The position numbers were made by a program, and so were the translations under genes. Shown here piece by piece: positions 34,526 to 43,837 of a stretch of DNA of 64,000 nt. Every line of letters begins with the position of its first letter. Positions within the stretch are counted from its first letter, which is position 1. The stretch is from contig JAEWFD010000040.1 in NCBI GenBank assembly GCA_023388995.1, positions 62,001 through 126,000 on the forward strand. The letters are read 5' to 3'. This DNA is from Bacillota bacterium (lineage in GTDB: Bacteria; Bacillota_I; Bacilli_A; Erysipelotrichales; Erysipelotrichaceae). The notes beneath the pieces are model-generated. The model had not been told where the DNA came from and ran no database searches. It was given only the letters and a program-made list of their open reading frames with translations.

Positions 34526-36562
34526 TCATTGATATAGATATTTAGCAATAACCTGAACCAATCGAGTCGGAAGCTGCCGCAAATCACTTATATCCAAAAA
34601 GCGTTCAAGCCCGTAAATGTCACAAATGGTATCTTTATCCTGACCAATGGCGGCAGATAGAAATAATACACCTTTGCGGCTGTACTCTTGTATCAAGACT
34701 TTGATATCTGTAATTGCTATCTCCCCAGTATAGTCTGGCATAGCCTTTGGCTGACCATCACTGATGCTGATGAGAAGTTTTGTTTTTTGCGGCAGTTTCA
34801 ACAGCTTTTCTGCCAGAATACGCAGAGCCATGCCATCACGGTTGTTGCTGCGTCCTTGTATCGCCATCAGGCAATACTTATCGTTCAAAGACGGGTTTTC
34901 GTAGTCGATATAAGAATAAAGGGACATCCGCTCCAAAGATGAACGATCTGCTGAATCTCCATAAATTAACATTGGTATTTTGCAGCTTTCACAGAACTCA
35001 TATACTGCTACAGCAGCCTGCTTGGCGGCATCCAACCGTCCAAAAGCGCTCATGGAAGCTGATTCATCAATGCGCAATGCAACGGCAAGAGAAGGTTCTT
35101 CATTAGGAGAACATTTTTGGGAATAGTAACGAAAATCAGAAGAAGCCAGCTTTTCCGCATGGAATTTAGTTCCATACACACGAGATTTGGCGAACTCTGC
35201 AGATACGTCGTGTTCCAGCAGCGGAACAGTTTTTCGGACCAGCTCCCGAATTACCGGCATCAATGTAGAGGCAATCTGATGGTATTCACGATGATGAGCA
35301 AGTGTTGCTTCAGGCCTATGAACAATCAGATTTACTTTTTCATGAATAGAACCCCTTACCATTTCCCGTGCTTGCTGGTTTAGATGCTTGCGAAACTCTC
35401 GTTTTTGCTGCTCTAAAGTTTCATCAATTGCTTGCAGCTCATGATATATAATGGATTCACTATCCTCACCATTGTCACAGCTATGTGTATCTGCGGCATT
35501 TTCAGCATCATAATTCGAATGGTCTTTACTGTCTGGGGATTTTCGCAGATTAACTGCGGGGATATCGCTTGGCAAAGTATCAGAGAGCTTCTCCTCTGTT
35601 GCGCTCTCTGATTGGATTTCCAGAACTTCGCTGGTGTTGCTGCATTGCTTTGATAGTTCTTCCATTTCTGACAGCATCCCATGCTTTGCTAATGCTTGTT
35701 CTAAAATAAGAATTTCATCAGGATCAGTGGTGATTTTATAAATAACCTTATGATACAATGCATTCACCGTTTCTAAACCGTGAAAGACAGCATCTACCCA
35801 GTAAAAATAGGAACGCATACCAGCCACGCCCTTTATGGCATTTGCCTTTGCGGTTTGGTCCAATAAAACAATGACCTGAGCAAATGTAAGCAACAATCTT
35901 TCATTCGTACAGCCAGTTTTAAGTGCCGCCCGTTTTGTCATAACTTCGATAGAAGGCAAGTCCATCTTTTCACTGTGCTGCACTCGGTCACGCAAGGCCT
36001 CATTCAATGGGCGGCAGCCATTGTAGCCTCGATTTGTGGTTATAACCACGATAAAATCAGGATGGCGCTGGACAATCCGCGTAGGCAGATTCATACTGCC
36101 GTTTGGCTCTAACGCCGAGTTAAGTGCCATCAGCACTGCAGCATCGCGAATTACAGTTGGCTCCTGAATTTCCAATAACCAGCCGTTTTCATAAGCGCGA
36201 ACAATTTCCGATGGATAATATTTGTAAGTTATGCCTTCCATGCTGTTTTCTTCTGAAAGTACTGGCAGAATGGAACCTAATACATCGGATTTATCCATAT
36301 CAGCAAAACAGGTTACCTTCGTATAGGGTAGTCCAAAGTCAGCAGAGAGCGCTTTTGCAAGCTGTGTCTTTCCGGAACCGGCATCTCCCTCTAAGAGGAT
36401 ATTTGTAATTTTCATTTCACCGCAATTCCAGTTCCGGTAGACTTCTGTACAGATGCGACGCTCTGCATCACTCTCTATGTGAGTAGCGGATTTTTCCCAT
36501 ACAAGGTTTTTTTCTTCTTCTGTCAACTGCCTGGCAGGTGATAGAAGCCATTGCTTTTTCAT
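34526..36562 (-). CDS. AAA+ (MoxR/CobS-like) ATPase fused to a VWA domain
   Basis: 678 aa. N-terminal AAA+ module (~25-290): Walker A GDAGSGKTQ, FADMDKSDVLGSI pore-type segment, PDFIVVITTNRGY and LNEALRDRVQH sensor region. An acidic, Ser/Asp-rich linker (~325-380) leads to a C-terminal VWA domain with MIDAS motif DESASM. The arrangement resembles cobaltochelatase CobS+CobT or MoxR+VWA pairs joined in one chain, which act in metal insertion or complex maturation. No chelatase large subunit is nearby. Starts 1 bp after the stop of the upstream 154-aa gene. Client is unknown. Confidence 0.8.
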   Translation of the reverse strand: MKKQWLLSPARQLTEEEKNLVWEKSATHIESDAERRICTEVYRNWNCGEMKITNILLEGDAGSGKTQLAKALSADFGLPYTKVTCFADMDKSDVLGSILPVLSEENSMEGITYKYYPSEIVRAYENGWLLEIQEPTVIRDAAVLMALNSALEPNGSMNLPTRIVQRHPDFIVVITTNRGYNGCRPLNEALRDRVQHSEKMDLPSIEVMTKRAALKTGCTNERLLLTFAQVIVLLDQTAKANAIKGVAGMRSYFYWVDAVFHGLETVNALYHKVIYKITTDPDEILILEQALAKHGMLSEMEELSKQCSNTSEVLEIQSESATEEKLSDTLPSDIPAVNLRKSPDSKDHSNYDAENAADTHSCDNGEDSESIIYHELQAIDETLEQQKREFRKHLNQQAREMVRGSIHEKVNLIVHRPEATLAHHREYHQIASTLMPVIRELVRKTVPLLEHDVSAEFAKSRVYGTKFHAEKLASSDFRYYSQKCSPNEEPSLAVALRIDESASMSAFGRLDAAKQAAVAVYEFCESCKIPMLIYGDSADRSSLERMSLYSYIDYENPSLNDKYCLMAIQGRSNNRDGMALRILAEKLLKLPQKTKLLISISDGQPKAMPDYTGEIAITDIKVLIQEYSRKGVLFLSAAIGQDKDTICDIYGLERFLDISDLRQLPTRLVQVIAKYLYQ

Positions 36563-37027
36563 TTAAAAATACTCCATTTCTTCCAAAATGCGGGATAGCA
36601 CACGCAGCCGCTCCCCGGTTAATTCGCCCAAATCATTTAACGCTTGCGCAAACTTCTGAATGTCTTCGTTGATATTCGGATTATCAATGCAAACGGCGAC
36701 CGGCATAACGCCGCCTTGAATGCCAACCCGTTCCACAAGCGGCTTTTCAGGGTCATATAACAGCGGCAGCCGATAAGCTTCTCGAAAATACAGCAGAGTA
36801 CGGCTTACAAAAATCATTAAGTCAAGCACTTGATGAATGGGCAGTTCGGTTGCGATTTCTAATTTCCCGTCTGCTGCTTCTTTCCAGATCTGCGCTGCAA
36901 TTTTCATATTCTTGTTGATTTCCAAAGTTGGCGTGCCCAGCGTCAATCGTTTGATGCTGGAATTGTAGGCATTTTTTCCATCTATGCAATCATAAAGATC
37001 GGCAATCATTACGATATCTTTGTTCAT
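36563..37027 (-). CDS. Conserved hypothetical protein of the AAA/VWA operon
   Basis: 154 aa from ATG 37027; AAGGAGG lies upstream and the frame is open beyond. I cannot name the family with confidence. It is a mostly helical soluble protein with a strongly patterned centre (FVSRTLLYFREAYRLPLLYD) and a C-terminal helical tail. No cysteine pattern, membrane segment or catalytic motif is evident. It overlaps the GIY-YIG-like gene by ATGA and abuts the AAA/VWA gene, so it is probably an adaptor or client in that complex (inference). Confidence 0.6.
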   Translation of the reverse strand: MNKDIVMIADLYDCIDGKNAYNSSIKRLTLGTPTLEINKNMKIAAQIWKEAADGKLEIATELPIHQVLDLMIFVSRTLLYFREAYRLPLLYDPEKPLVERVGIQGGVMPVAVCIDNPNINEDIQKFAQALNDLGELTGERLRVLSRILEEMEYF

Positions 37028-37368
37028 TTCCAAATCCTCCTTGCTTGCATGTCTTGCGCCAGACATTGGTCACGCAATGCTTCCAATTCGCTGGTGTGGT
37101 CGTCATCAGGGTTTTCATACTTAAGAACTTTCAGAACAGAAAGTTCAAAACCTTCCATACCATACAGATTCCATAATTCTTGGAGCTTTTTGTTCGGATG
37201 ATAGTTTGCAGCTAGTTTGGTGCTGTTGCTATTAAAACCAACCCTTGTATCTTTGGAGATGCCTAGAAAAGACTCATTTGTTGCAATGCAGCGGTAAGCG
37301 ATCACTCCCATTTCTGGTCGTCTGTTCTTATATTCTTCAAGAAGTTGTTTTTTTCTTTTTATATCCAT
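37024..37368 (-). CDS. GIY-YIG nuclease-like protein
   Basis: 114 aa from ATG 37368 (GAGGTGA 5 bp upstream; GTG 37377 is in frame). The layout is that of a compact GIY-YIG domain: GVIAY at the first strand, FLGIS at the second, an Arg at TRVGF and a Glu in SELEALR at the metal position. The GIY and YIG triplets themselves are degenerate, so nuclease activity is uncertain. First gene of a four-gene operon leading to the AAA/VWA fusion and the HTH-superoxide-reductase regulator. Confidence 0.6.
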   Translation of the reverse strand: MDIKRKKQLLEEYKNRRPEMGVIAYRCIATNESFLGISKDTRVGFNSNSTKLAANYHPNKKLQELWNLYGMEGFELSVLKVLKYENPDDDHTSELEALRDQCLAQDMQARRIWK

Positions 37369-37908
37369 TTTGTTCACCTCGCCTTTATTGTAGAAGCAGT
37401 ACGCAATGAATACAATCCACGCTCCGTAGAGTCTACGCTCTTGCTATGATTGATTTTATCGCAGCTGGATGTTTGATAGCTTTTATGATAAGAAACTTTG
37501 AATGGGAAGTTACGGTAAATGCTAGAGATTCTTAATTTAATCTTTCTGAATCAGGAAATATCACTTTTCGAAGCTTTTTGTGACATATACAATACTGGGA
37601 AGCTGCAAAGAATTTATCCGTATATCCAGCTCTGCAACTGTATGAAAATCATATCTCAGCGATATTTAGAATAAACAACTAAAATTTGTGTTTGTCAGAC
37701 GTCGAAAAGAGATTAAATGCTGTGTTATAATGGTCAGCAGGGATTAAAAATAGGAGCGGATTAGAAATAGTTTAAAATTAACTGCGATAACATCGTAGTT
37801 GAGCTGTGATATTTGAAACCTTCCTGTATTGGCGGCAGTGAAAGACCAGTTGATAATGTTACATTAAGAATAGGGATTCAAACCATAAATAGAAACGGAA
37901 GAAAAAAT
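37369..37908. other. Divergent intergenic region with palindrome and promoter
   Basis: No gene seen. A perfect CGTAGA-G-TCTACG palindrome (37425-37437) lies about 57-69 bp upstream of the minus-strand GIY-YIG gene start. An extended -10 (TGTTATAAT, 37723-37731) on the plus strand probably serves the alpha/beta hydrolase gene. Confidence 0.5.
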
Positions 37909-38787
37909 ATGACGGAAGAAAAAATTAGATTAGATCATATGGAAATTAATGTACAGTATTCATTAAAGGCAAAGCCAGTTATTTTATTTATCCACTTTAG
38001 CGGTGGCAACTTGCAGATGTGGAAGGGTATTATGCCGCAATTTGCAGATCAATACAGTATCATTGCTCCTGATATGAGAGGGCATGGTAAATCTGATAAA
38101 CCTTTGGCAGGATATCATATCGATGAAATGGCAAATGATATTTATCTGTTATTGAAGAAATTAGATATAAAAAGCTGCCATGTTGTAGGCAGCTCAATGG
38201 GAGCAGAGATTGGACTTAGTTTAGCTGCATCTCACCCTGAGATTGTTTTGTCTCTCGTATGTGAAGGTGCCTTGTGCAATGAGTTTGGAGAATATGGATT
38301 ATTTCATGGTTCGGAAGATGAAATACAGCATAAAAAAGAAGTCATGCGGGCTGAATTAGCCGAAAGGCAGGATCGTATATTTAAAACGAAAGAAGAGTAT
38401 ATTGAAGAAAAACGTGCAGAATTAACACAACAGGGAATATGGAATGAATATTTTGCGGCTTTTTTTGAGCACAGCCTGCAACAGATGCCCGATGGTAATT
38501 TTACGTATTGCTATTTGAATTTTGTCAGAACAGAATATGTACAAAACTATTGGGATGTCAAGTTTGAGCAATATTATAAGAAGGTAAAATGTCCTGTTCT
38601 GTTCCTTCCAAGCGAAGAAGAATGGAAAGACGAGAAAGTCAGAAGAAACTTAGCTGTATTTACAAGTTTATTAGAGGCCTATGAAGTTGTGCGGATAGAA
38701 GATTCGATTCATGCATATGTTTGGATGCAGCTTCCGCTTGCAGCAGGGGAGGCAATAAGAAAATTCATAAGCAAAAAGGATCGATAA
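37909..38787 (+). CDS. Alpha/beta hydrolase
   Basis: 292 aa from ATG 37909; the frame is open upstream to 37813 but the homologous part begins here. Oxyanion segment FIHFSGGNLQMWKG, DMRGHGKSDKP, nucleophile elbow VVGSSMGAEIG (GxSxG) and the C-terminal catalytic His in EDSIHAYVW are visible. Substrate cannot be inferred. Single gene with its own promoter. Confidence 0.8.
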   Translation: MTEEKIRLDHMEINVQYSLKAKPVILFIHFSGGNLQMWKGIMPQFADQYSIIAPDMRGHGKSDKPLAGYHIDEMANDIYLLLKKLDIKSCHVVGSSMGAEIGLSLAASHPEIVLSLVCEGALCNEFGEYGLFHGSEDEIQHKKEVMRAELAERQDRIFKTKEEYIEEKRAELTQQGIWNEYFAAFFEHSLQQMPDGNFTYCYLNFVRTEYVQNYWDVKFEQYYKKVKCPVLFLPSEEEWKDEKVRRNLAVFTSLLEAYEVVRIEDSIHAYVWMQLPLAAGEAIRKFISKKDR

Positions 38788-38926
38788 AAACTAGATTTTG
38801 AAAATAGAAAGATAAGAGCTTGCTTTGAAACTGAGCAGTGTTTGCTGGCTGTTTATCATGTTTTGGATTGTCAGACATATAGTAAACTGTGGCAAACGAA
38901 AATAATGTTATAGCAGGAGGTGCTGT

Positions 38927-39223
38927 ATGTATTGGTCAGGTATTATAATTGGAGTAACAGCTTTTCTTATTATTGGTTTGTTTCATCCGATTGTAATTAA
39001 ATGTGAATATTATTTCACTTGGCACATATGGCCAGTCTTTCTGGTTTGCGGTCTGCTATGCTGCATGCTTTCTTTGTTTATTTCTCATGTTGTAATATCA
39101 GGTGCTATCGCAGTATTAGGCTTTGCAATGCTCTGGTCCATCGGTGAGTTGAAAGAGCAGGCGGAGCGAGTTCGTAAAGGTTGGTTCCCTGAGAATCCAA
39201 AACGCATTGAAAACAATAAATGA
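38927..39223 (+). CDS. DUF4491 family small membrane protein
   Basis: 98 aa, AGGAGG RBS. Three hydrophobic segments; the N-terminus MYWSGIIIGVTAFLIIGLFH and the C-terminal WSIGELKEQAERVRKGWFP match the DUF4491 family, which is common in gut anaerobes. Function unknown. No partner gene adjoins it. Confidence 0.75.
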   Translation: MYWSGIIIGVTAFLIIGLFHPIVIKCEYYFTWHIWPVFLVCGLLCCMLSLFISHVVISGAIAVLGFAMLWSIGELKEQAERVRKGWFPENPKRIENNK

Positions 39224-39308
39224 GTAATGTTCAGGATCATATTATACAAAGCGGTATTTTGAATCAAAGATAATAGAGAAAAGTATTATCATAAATGTTT
39301 ATATTGTA

Positions 39309-39340
39309 AAAGACAGACTCTGTTCATTGGAGCCTGTCTT
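39309..39340. terminator. Bidirectional terminator between convergent genes
   Basis: AAGACAG / CTGTCTT arms with an inner CTC/GAG pair. The minus strand has a TTTT run after it; the plus side has GTTGTT. Confidence 0.6.
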
Positions 39341-39373
39341 GTTGTTAATAAGGATTATGCTGCTATCAGTGTG

Positions 39374-40357
39374 CTAATCGAGCAGCGGTTCAATATATTC
39401 TTTAATCAGCTCAATCCTATCTTTTGCATGTTGCTGAAAAAGAGAAGCAATAGAAATTACGATCTGTTTTTCTATATTGAAATAAATCACATTCCCTCCA
39501 TCACCCATAGCTGCACAAGCATGATTTTTGCTGTCAACAATCCACCATAGATATCCATAGGAAAGTTTTTGTTTTTCCCATTGGCTTTGTTCTAGTGTGC
39601 TCTCGTCGATCCATTTCGATGATATAATCTGCTGGTCATTCCACATTCCGCCGTTTACATATAGTTGGCCTATTTTGGCCATATCTGCCGCGGAGAGGGT
39701 AAGCCCCCATCCTCCTGCATTTATTCCGGTTTGATCAGCAACCCAGCCACTGATATGCGTAGATTTATTGAATACTCTTTGCTCTTTTGCACTGTGAAGA
39801 ATGAGATTGCTTTTTACCGCAATGCCCAACGGTGCAAATAAATGTTCCGTTGCGAAGTTAAATACAGACTGGCCCGTTGCTTTAACAAGAATACCGGACA
39901 AAAGATCGGGACCAACGAGGGGAGTATAGTTAAATTCCCCAATCTGACCTTTCCCGCCCAATAAATTAAGTGTAAAAGTTACCCAGTCATCACTCATAAA
40001 ATATTTTATGTAGGTATATGGTGCGAACTTATACTTATAAGGTGCTGTCATTGTCAGCAAATGCTTAATTGTAATATCATGTATCTTATTTTCTTCTTTT
40101 TTAACTTTGTAGTCTGGGAAAAAATCCAATACTTTTTGGTTGGTGCTTGTGATATATTCTTTATCCACAGCAATACCAATCAGGATAGAAATAATGCTTT
40201 TCGATACTGAATATACATGGATACGGCTGTCAGCAGTGCAACCATTAAAGTAATTTTCGTATTCTGTCTTGCCGTCTTTTAAAACAACAATACCTGCAAT
40301 ATTGCGATAGCAATTGTTTATTTTATGTTCAAGTGCTTTCATTTTTTCTTGATTCAT
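39374..40357 (-). CDS. Serine hydrolase of the beta-lactamase/penicillin-binding family
   Basis: 327 aa from ATG 40357 (AGGAGGAGG upstream). SxxK nucleophile motif in YSVSKSIISIL; a Tyr-containing FNYTPLVGPDLLSG segment lies where YxN is expected. No signal peptide. Members include esterases, D-aminopeptidases and class C-like hydrolases; the substrate is unknown. Single gene. Confidence 0.75.
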   Translation of the reverse strand: MNQEKMKALEHKINNCYRNIAGIVVLKDGKTEYENYFNGCTADSRIHVYSVSKSIISILIGIAVDKEYITSTNQKVLDFFPDYKVKKEENKIHDITIKHLLTMTAPYKYKFAPYTYIKYFMSDDWVTFTLNLLGGKGQIGEFNYTPLVGPDLLSGILVKATGQSVFNFATEHLFAPLGIAVKSNLILHSAKEQRVFNKSTHISGWVADQTGINAGGWGLTLSAADMAKIGQLYVNGGMWNDQQIISSKWIDESTLEQSQWEKQKLSYGYLWWIVDSKNHACAAMGDGGNVIYFNIEKQIVISIASLFQQHAKDRIELIKEYIEPLLD

Positions 40358-40532
40358 GTAATGCAACCTCCTCCTTTAAGGTGTGAAGGATATCCTCAAG
40401 TAGAGCATAAAACCATTAAAAATCAATTGCAAGCACTTTATTTAAAACAAGCAAAGAATGTTATGATACCAGCAGCTAAGGCAAGGACTTTGCTTGAATA
40501 TGGATTATAGTATAGGTAGTTTATGGTAAGTG

Positions 40533-41375
40533 CTATTTCTTAACAACGGGAATCCATATTTCACTTTTGTAATCAGACGAGCTCATATCACCATTTGAAT
40601 ACCATTCTAGTTCTGGTGCTTCTGCATGCTCATAACCAGATGTAGGGAACCATTCAGAAAAAATTCGCCCCCATACATCGGCCATTGCGGTCGGCATTGG
40701 ACCGGTTATTTCAAATACTGCCCAAGTATGAGCTGCAACTTTCAGGTTGCTCATCATCTGAGGACAATCTTTTTTTGTTATGGCTGCAATGTAATAATCA
40801 GTTGTGTTATCTTCATACATCCCGCTGTATACACCTACTAATCCATCCCCGAGCCCGGCGATCTGCCCGATTGTTTCAGCTGGTGTCTCACTCCACATCT
40901 TTCCTATGCTTTCACCCAATCCCTCGACATGAGAAAATCTTTGCTTGATACCTACAATAGTAAATGGATCTTTCTGTTCAATTCTGTAGTTCATCTCAAC
41001 AACTCCTTTCAGTGATAAAGAAAATGTGATTCTAGGATACGCTTTTAATGAGATTCCTTTTTCTCTTGCTTTTGATGGTATGATTCCGTGCATTGCCAAA
41101 AAGGCACGAGAAAATGAATCAGGCGATTGATAGCCGTACTTTAAAGCAATATCAATAATTTTTTCGTTACTGTTTTGCAAGTCGAACGCAGCAAGGGTTA
41201 AACGACGTCTCCGGATATACTCTGACAGAGGTACGCCGATCAAAAAACCAAACATGCGCTGGAAGTGATATGGAGAGCATAATGCAATTTGCGCTATCTT
41301 TGCATATTCAATTTCACGTTCAAGATTACTTTCTATATACTCAATTGCCTGTTTCATGTTTTCTAGTGTATCCAT
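40533..41375 (-). CDS. AraC-family regulator with GyrI-like effector domain
   Basis: 280 aa, AAGGAG RBS. N-terminal double helix-turn-helix of AraC type (~5-105: IAQIALCSPYHFQRMFGFLIG and IALKYGYQSPDSFSRAF), then a GyrI/SoxS-effector-like domain (~125-280) that binds small hydrophobic ligands in Rob/BmrR-type regulators. Target genes are unknown. A perfect palindrome TGCAAATATTTGCA lies upstream, next to a plausible TTGTCG-N17-TATATT promoter. Confidence 0.85.
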   Translation of the reverse strand: MDTLENMKQAIEYIESNLEREIEYAKIAQIALCSPYHFQRMFGFLIGVPLSEYIRRRRLTLAAFDLQNSNEKIIDIALKYGYQSPDSFSRAFLAMHGIIPSKAREKGISLKAYPRITFSLSLKGVVEMNYRIEQKDPFTIVGIKQRFSHVEGLGESIGKMWSETPAETIGQIAGLGDGLVGVYSGMYEDNTTDYYIAAITKKDCPQMMSNLKVAAHTWAVFEITGPMPTAMADVWGRIFSEWFPTSGYEHAEAPELEWYSNGDMSSSDYKSEIWIPVVKK

Positions 41376-41434
41376 AAACTTCTCCTTTTCATGATAAGTA
41401 TAATATACAGCAAGAACAAATACCCGACAATTGT

Positions 41435-41448
41435 TGCAAATATTTGCA
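41435..41448. promoter_or_regulatory. Perfect 14-bp palindrome upstream of the araC-type gene
   Basis: TGCAAATATTTGCA, 60 bp upstream of the regulator's start codon and just upstream of its probable -35. Candidate operator. Confidence 0.4.
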
Positions 41449-42180
41449 GGTTAGGATACATATCGCTTCAATAAAATCCTTCACTAACTCATTTCATGAA
41501 CTAATACACTAGATAAGTGAATTTTTATTTATAGTAATCTGTAGAAAATTACAGTTCAATGACTTTTATTCGGGATTTTTTTAAAGCTGATTATTGATGC
41601 AGTGAAAAGGTATCTACTTAGTTCATTGCATTTATGCAAATACATTTGATTTTTAGAATGCTCTGCAAGTACCGAAAGAACTTTCTCTCAATACTGCAAA
41701 ACAGTGGTTTGTAAATGACGACTGAGATGAGAATAGATTCATTCATTTAGCTCATCTGCCGAACATCCGATATTTCCTTTCGTTGATGAAATCCATCCGC
41801 TGCCTCATGTCGTGTTAACAGAATGAAAAAAGATAATAAAGTGTATTCTGATGTATATTGATTATAAGCTTTGTACTTCAGATTTTGCAATTGCATTAAT
41901 ATAGTTTGATGGAAAATGAGAGCGTCTCTTTGACTCATAAACTATATCATTGTTTTATGATCCTTTTTGCATTTTTTCGATTTACTGATCATCGATACTG
42001 GTTTGGGTATTGATGCAAGAACACACCACCATCCATACCATGCATCAAGATTAAATAGCCGCCGCACTATCTTTGTTAAACAAAGTAGGCAATAGAAGCG
42101 GTGAGAATATGAAATTTCATTCTTGCGGAAAAATCGTGGAATCAGATATTCTGATTGAGAGCCTTATCTATCCAATTTGA
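41449..42180. other. Long intergenic stretch without recognisable gene
   Basis: Multiple stops in all frames apart from a 63-codon minus-strand ORF (41747-41938) lacking an RBS. A CTTTGTT-A-AACAAAG palindrome occurs near 42075. Possibly decayed sequence. Confidence 0.4.
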
Positions 42181-42202
42181 CATTAAAAGAAGAAAGATGC
42201 TA

Positions 42203-42270
42203 TGGTATAATAAATGAAATAAAAAGATAGTATTTGGTAGTTTTGAAGTCGCTTTGGCGCATGCTAAAAT
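42203..42270 (+). promoter_or_regulatory. Tandem promoters upstream of the Y-family polymerase gene
   Basis: An extended -10 (TGGTATAAT, 42203-42211) and a TTGAAG-N16-TAAAAT pair (42243-42270). No SOS box of the CGAAC-N4-GTTCG type is seen. Confidence 0.4.
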
Positions 42271-42313
42271 AAATGCAATTTCACGTGACAAACGTTTCAG
42301 GAGGTGGATAGAG

Positions 42314-43837
42314 ATGAAGAACAGAACGTATTTCGCAATCGATTTAAAATCCTTCTATGCTTCGGTAGAGTGTGCAGAACGAAAACTTGATCCGCTGACT
42401 ACGAATTTAGTTGTTGCGGATACGGATCGTACTGAAAAAACGATTTGCCTTGCTGTCTCGCCCTCTTTGAAGGCCTATGGAATTCCCGGCAGAGCGAGAT
42501 TGTTTGAGGTTGTTCAAAAGATTAAGGAAGTAAATGCAGCTCGGCTGCAGAAGGCACCAAAAAGAGGATTTACCAGTTCGTCATGCGATGATAACGAATT
42601 GAAAACTTCGCCGCATCTTTCGCTGGACTACATTGCTGCTACTCCGAGAATGGCACGTTACATTGATTACAGCACGCAGATTTATAATATATATTTAAAG
42701 TATGTCGCACCGGAAGATATCCATGTTTATTCTATTGATGAAGTATTTATTGATGCTACTGCATATTTGAACACCTACCATCTTTCGGCACGGGAGCTTG
42801 CCACGAAAATTATTCTGGATATTCTGAAAACAACGAAAATTACAGCATCAGCTGGCATCGGTACCAACTTGTACCTTTGCAAGGTTGCAATGGATATTCA
42901 GGCAAAGCGTATTCCGGTAGATAAAAATGGGGTGCAGATTGCGGAATTGGATGAAATGAGCTATCGTCGTTTGTTATGGGAACACCAGCCATTAACAGAC
43001 TTTTGGCGCATTGGCAGAGGCTATGCAAAGAAACTGGAGGAACAGGGACTCCTCACAATGGGGGATATTGCGAGATGTTCCCTTGGTAAACCTGCTGATT
43101 ATTACAATGAGGATTTACTGTACAAGTTATTCGGTATCAATGCAGAACTGCTGATTGACCATGCATGGGGCTGGGAATCTTGCACAATGGAAGATATTAA
43201 GGCATATAAGCCAAGTGCCAATAGTATTGGAACTGGGCAGGTACTGCATGGCGCCTATCCTTTTGATAAAGCAAAGCTGATCGTGCGGGAAATGACCGAT
43301 TTGCTGGTACTTGACTTGGTGGATAAGCGACTGGTAACGAATCAGCTTGTTTTGACAGTGAGCTATGATATTGATAATCTGACAAATCCCGATATCAAAA
43401 AAGCCTATCAAGGAACAATTACTACTGACTATTATGGGCGTTCTGTTCCGAAAGCTGCACACGGTACAGCAAGGCTTAGCAGGCACACGTCCTCTACAAA
43501 GCTGATTATTGATGCAGTCATAGAGCTCTTTGAGCGCATTGTTGATCGAAATTTGCTGGTAAGAAGGGTCAATATTTCAGCAAATCATGTGATTGATGAG
43601 GGGGCTATGCGAAAAACGGACAGTGTGGAACAACTTGATTTATTTACCGATTATGTGGTCGAGAATGCGAAAAAAGAAAAAGAAGAAATTGAACTTGCAC
43701 GTGAAAAAAAGATGCAGAAAGCAATGTTGGACATAAAAAAGAAATATGGTAAGAATGCCGTTCTAAAGGGAATGAATTTGGAAGAAGGTGCTACCACAAT
43801 AGACCGAAACAAGCAGATTGGTGGGCATAAGGCATGA
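42314..43837 (+). CDS. Y-family DNA polymerase (UmuC/DinB-like)
   Basis: 507 aa from ATG 42314 (GGAGGTGG). Catalytic motifs FAIDLKSFYASVECAERKLDP and YSIDEVFIDAT with the acidic residues of a Y-family palm; ASAGIGTNLYLCKVAMD and the helix-hairpin-helix WRIGRGYAKKLEEQG follow. The long C-terminal helix (~450-500) is typical of the Gram-positive UmuC/UvrX group often found beside a YolD-like gene, as here. Translesion synthesis. ATGA overlap with the next gene. Confidence 0.92.
   Translation: MKNRTYFAIDLKSFYASVECAERKLDPLTTNLVVADTDRTEKTICLAVSPSLKAYGIPGRARLFEVVQKIKEVNAARLQKAPKRGFTSSSCDDNELKTSPHLSLDYIAATPRMARYIDYSTQIYNIYLKYVAPEDIHVYSIDEVFIDATAYLNTYHLSARELATKIILDILKTTKITASAGIGTNLYLCKVAMDIQAKRIPVDKNGVQIAELDEMSYRRLLWEHQPLTDFWRIGRGYAKKLEEQGLLTMGDIARCSLGKPADYYNEDLLYKLFGINAELLIDHAWGWESCTMEDIKAYKPSANSIGTGQVLHGAYPFDKAKLIVREMTDLLVLDLVDKRLVTNQLVLTVSYDIDNLTNPDIKKAYQGTITTDYYGRSVPKAAHGTARLSRHTSSTKLIIDAVIELFERIVDRNLLVRRVNISANHVIDEGAMRKTDSVEQLDLFTDYVVENAKKEKEEIELAREKKMQKAMLDIKKKYGKNAVLKGMNLEEGATTIDRNKQIGGHKA

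Noticed and set aside
41747..41938. 63-codon minus-strand ORF in the 41376-42313 gap
   Set aside because: No ribosome site and no recognisable domain; isolated among stop codons.
42070..42095. CTTTGTT-A-AACAAAG palindrome as a terminator
   Set aside because: No T-run follows and no gene ends nearby.
42180..42313. SOS (LexA/DinR) box ahead of the Y-family polymerase
   Set aside because: No sequence near CGAAC-N4-GTTCG was found in the upstream region.
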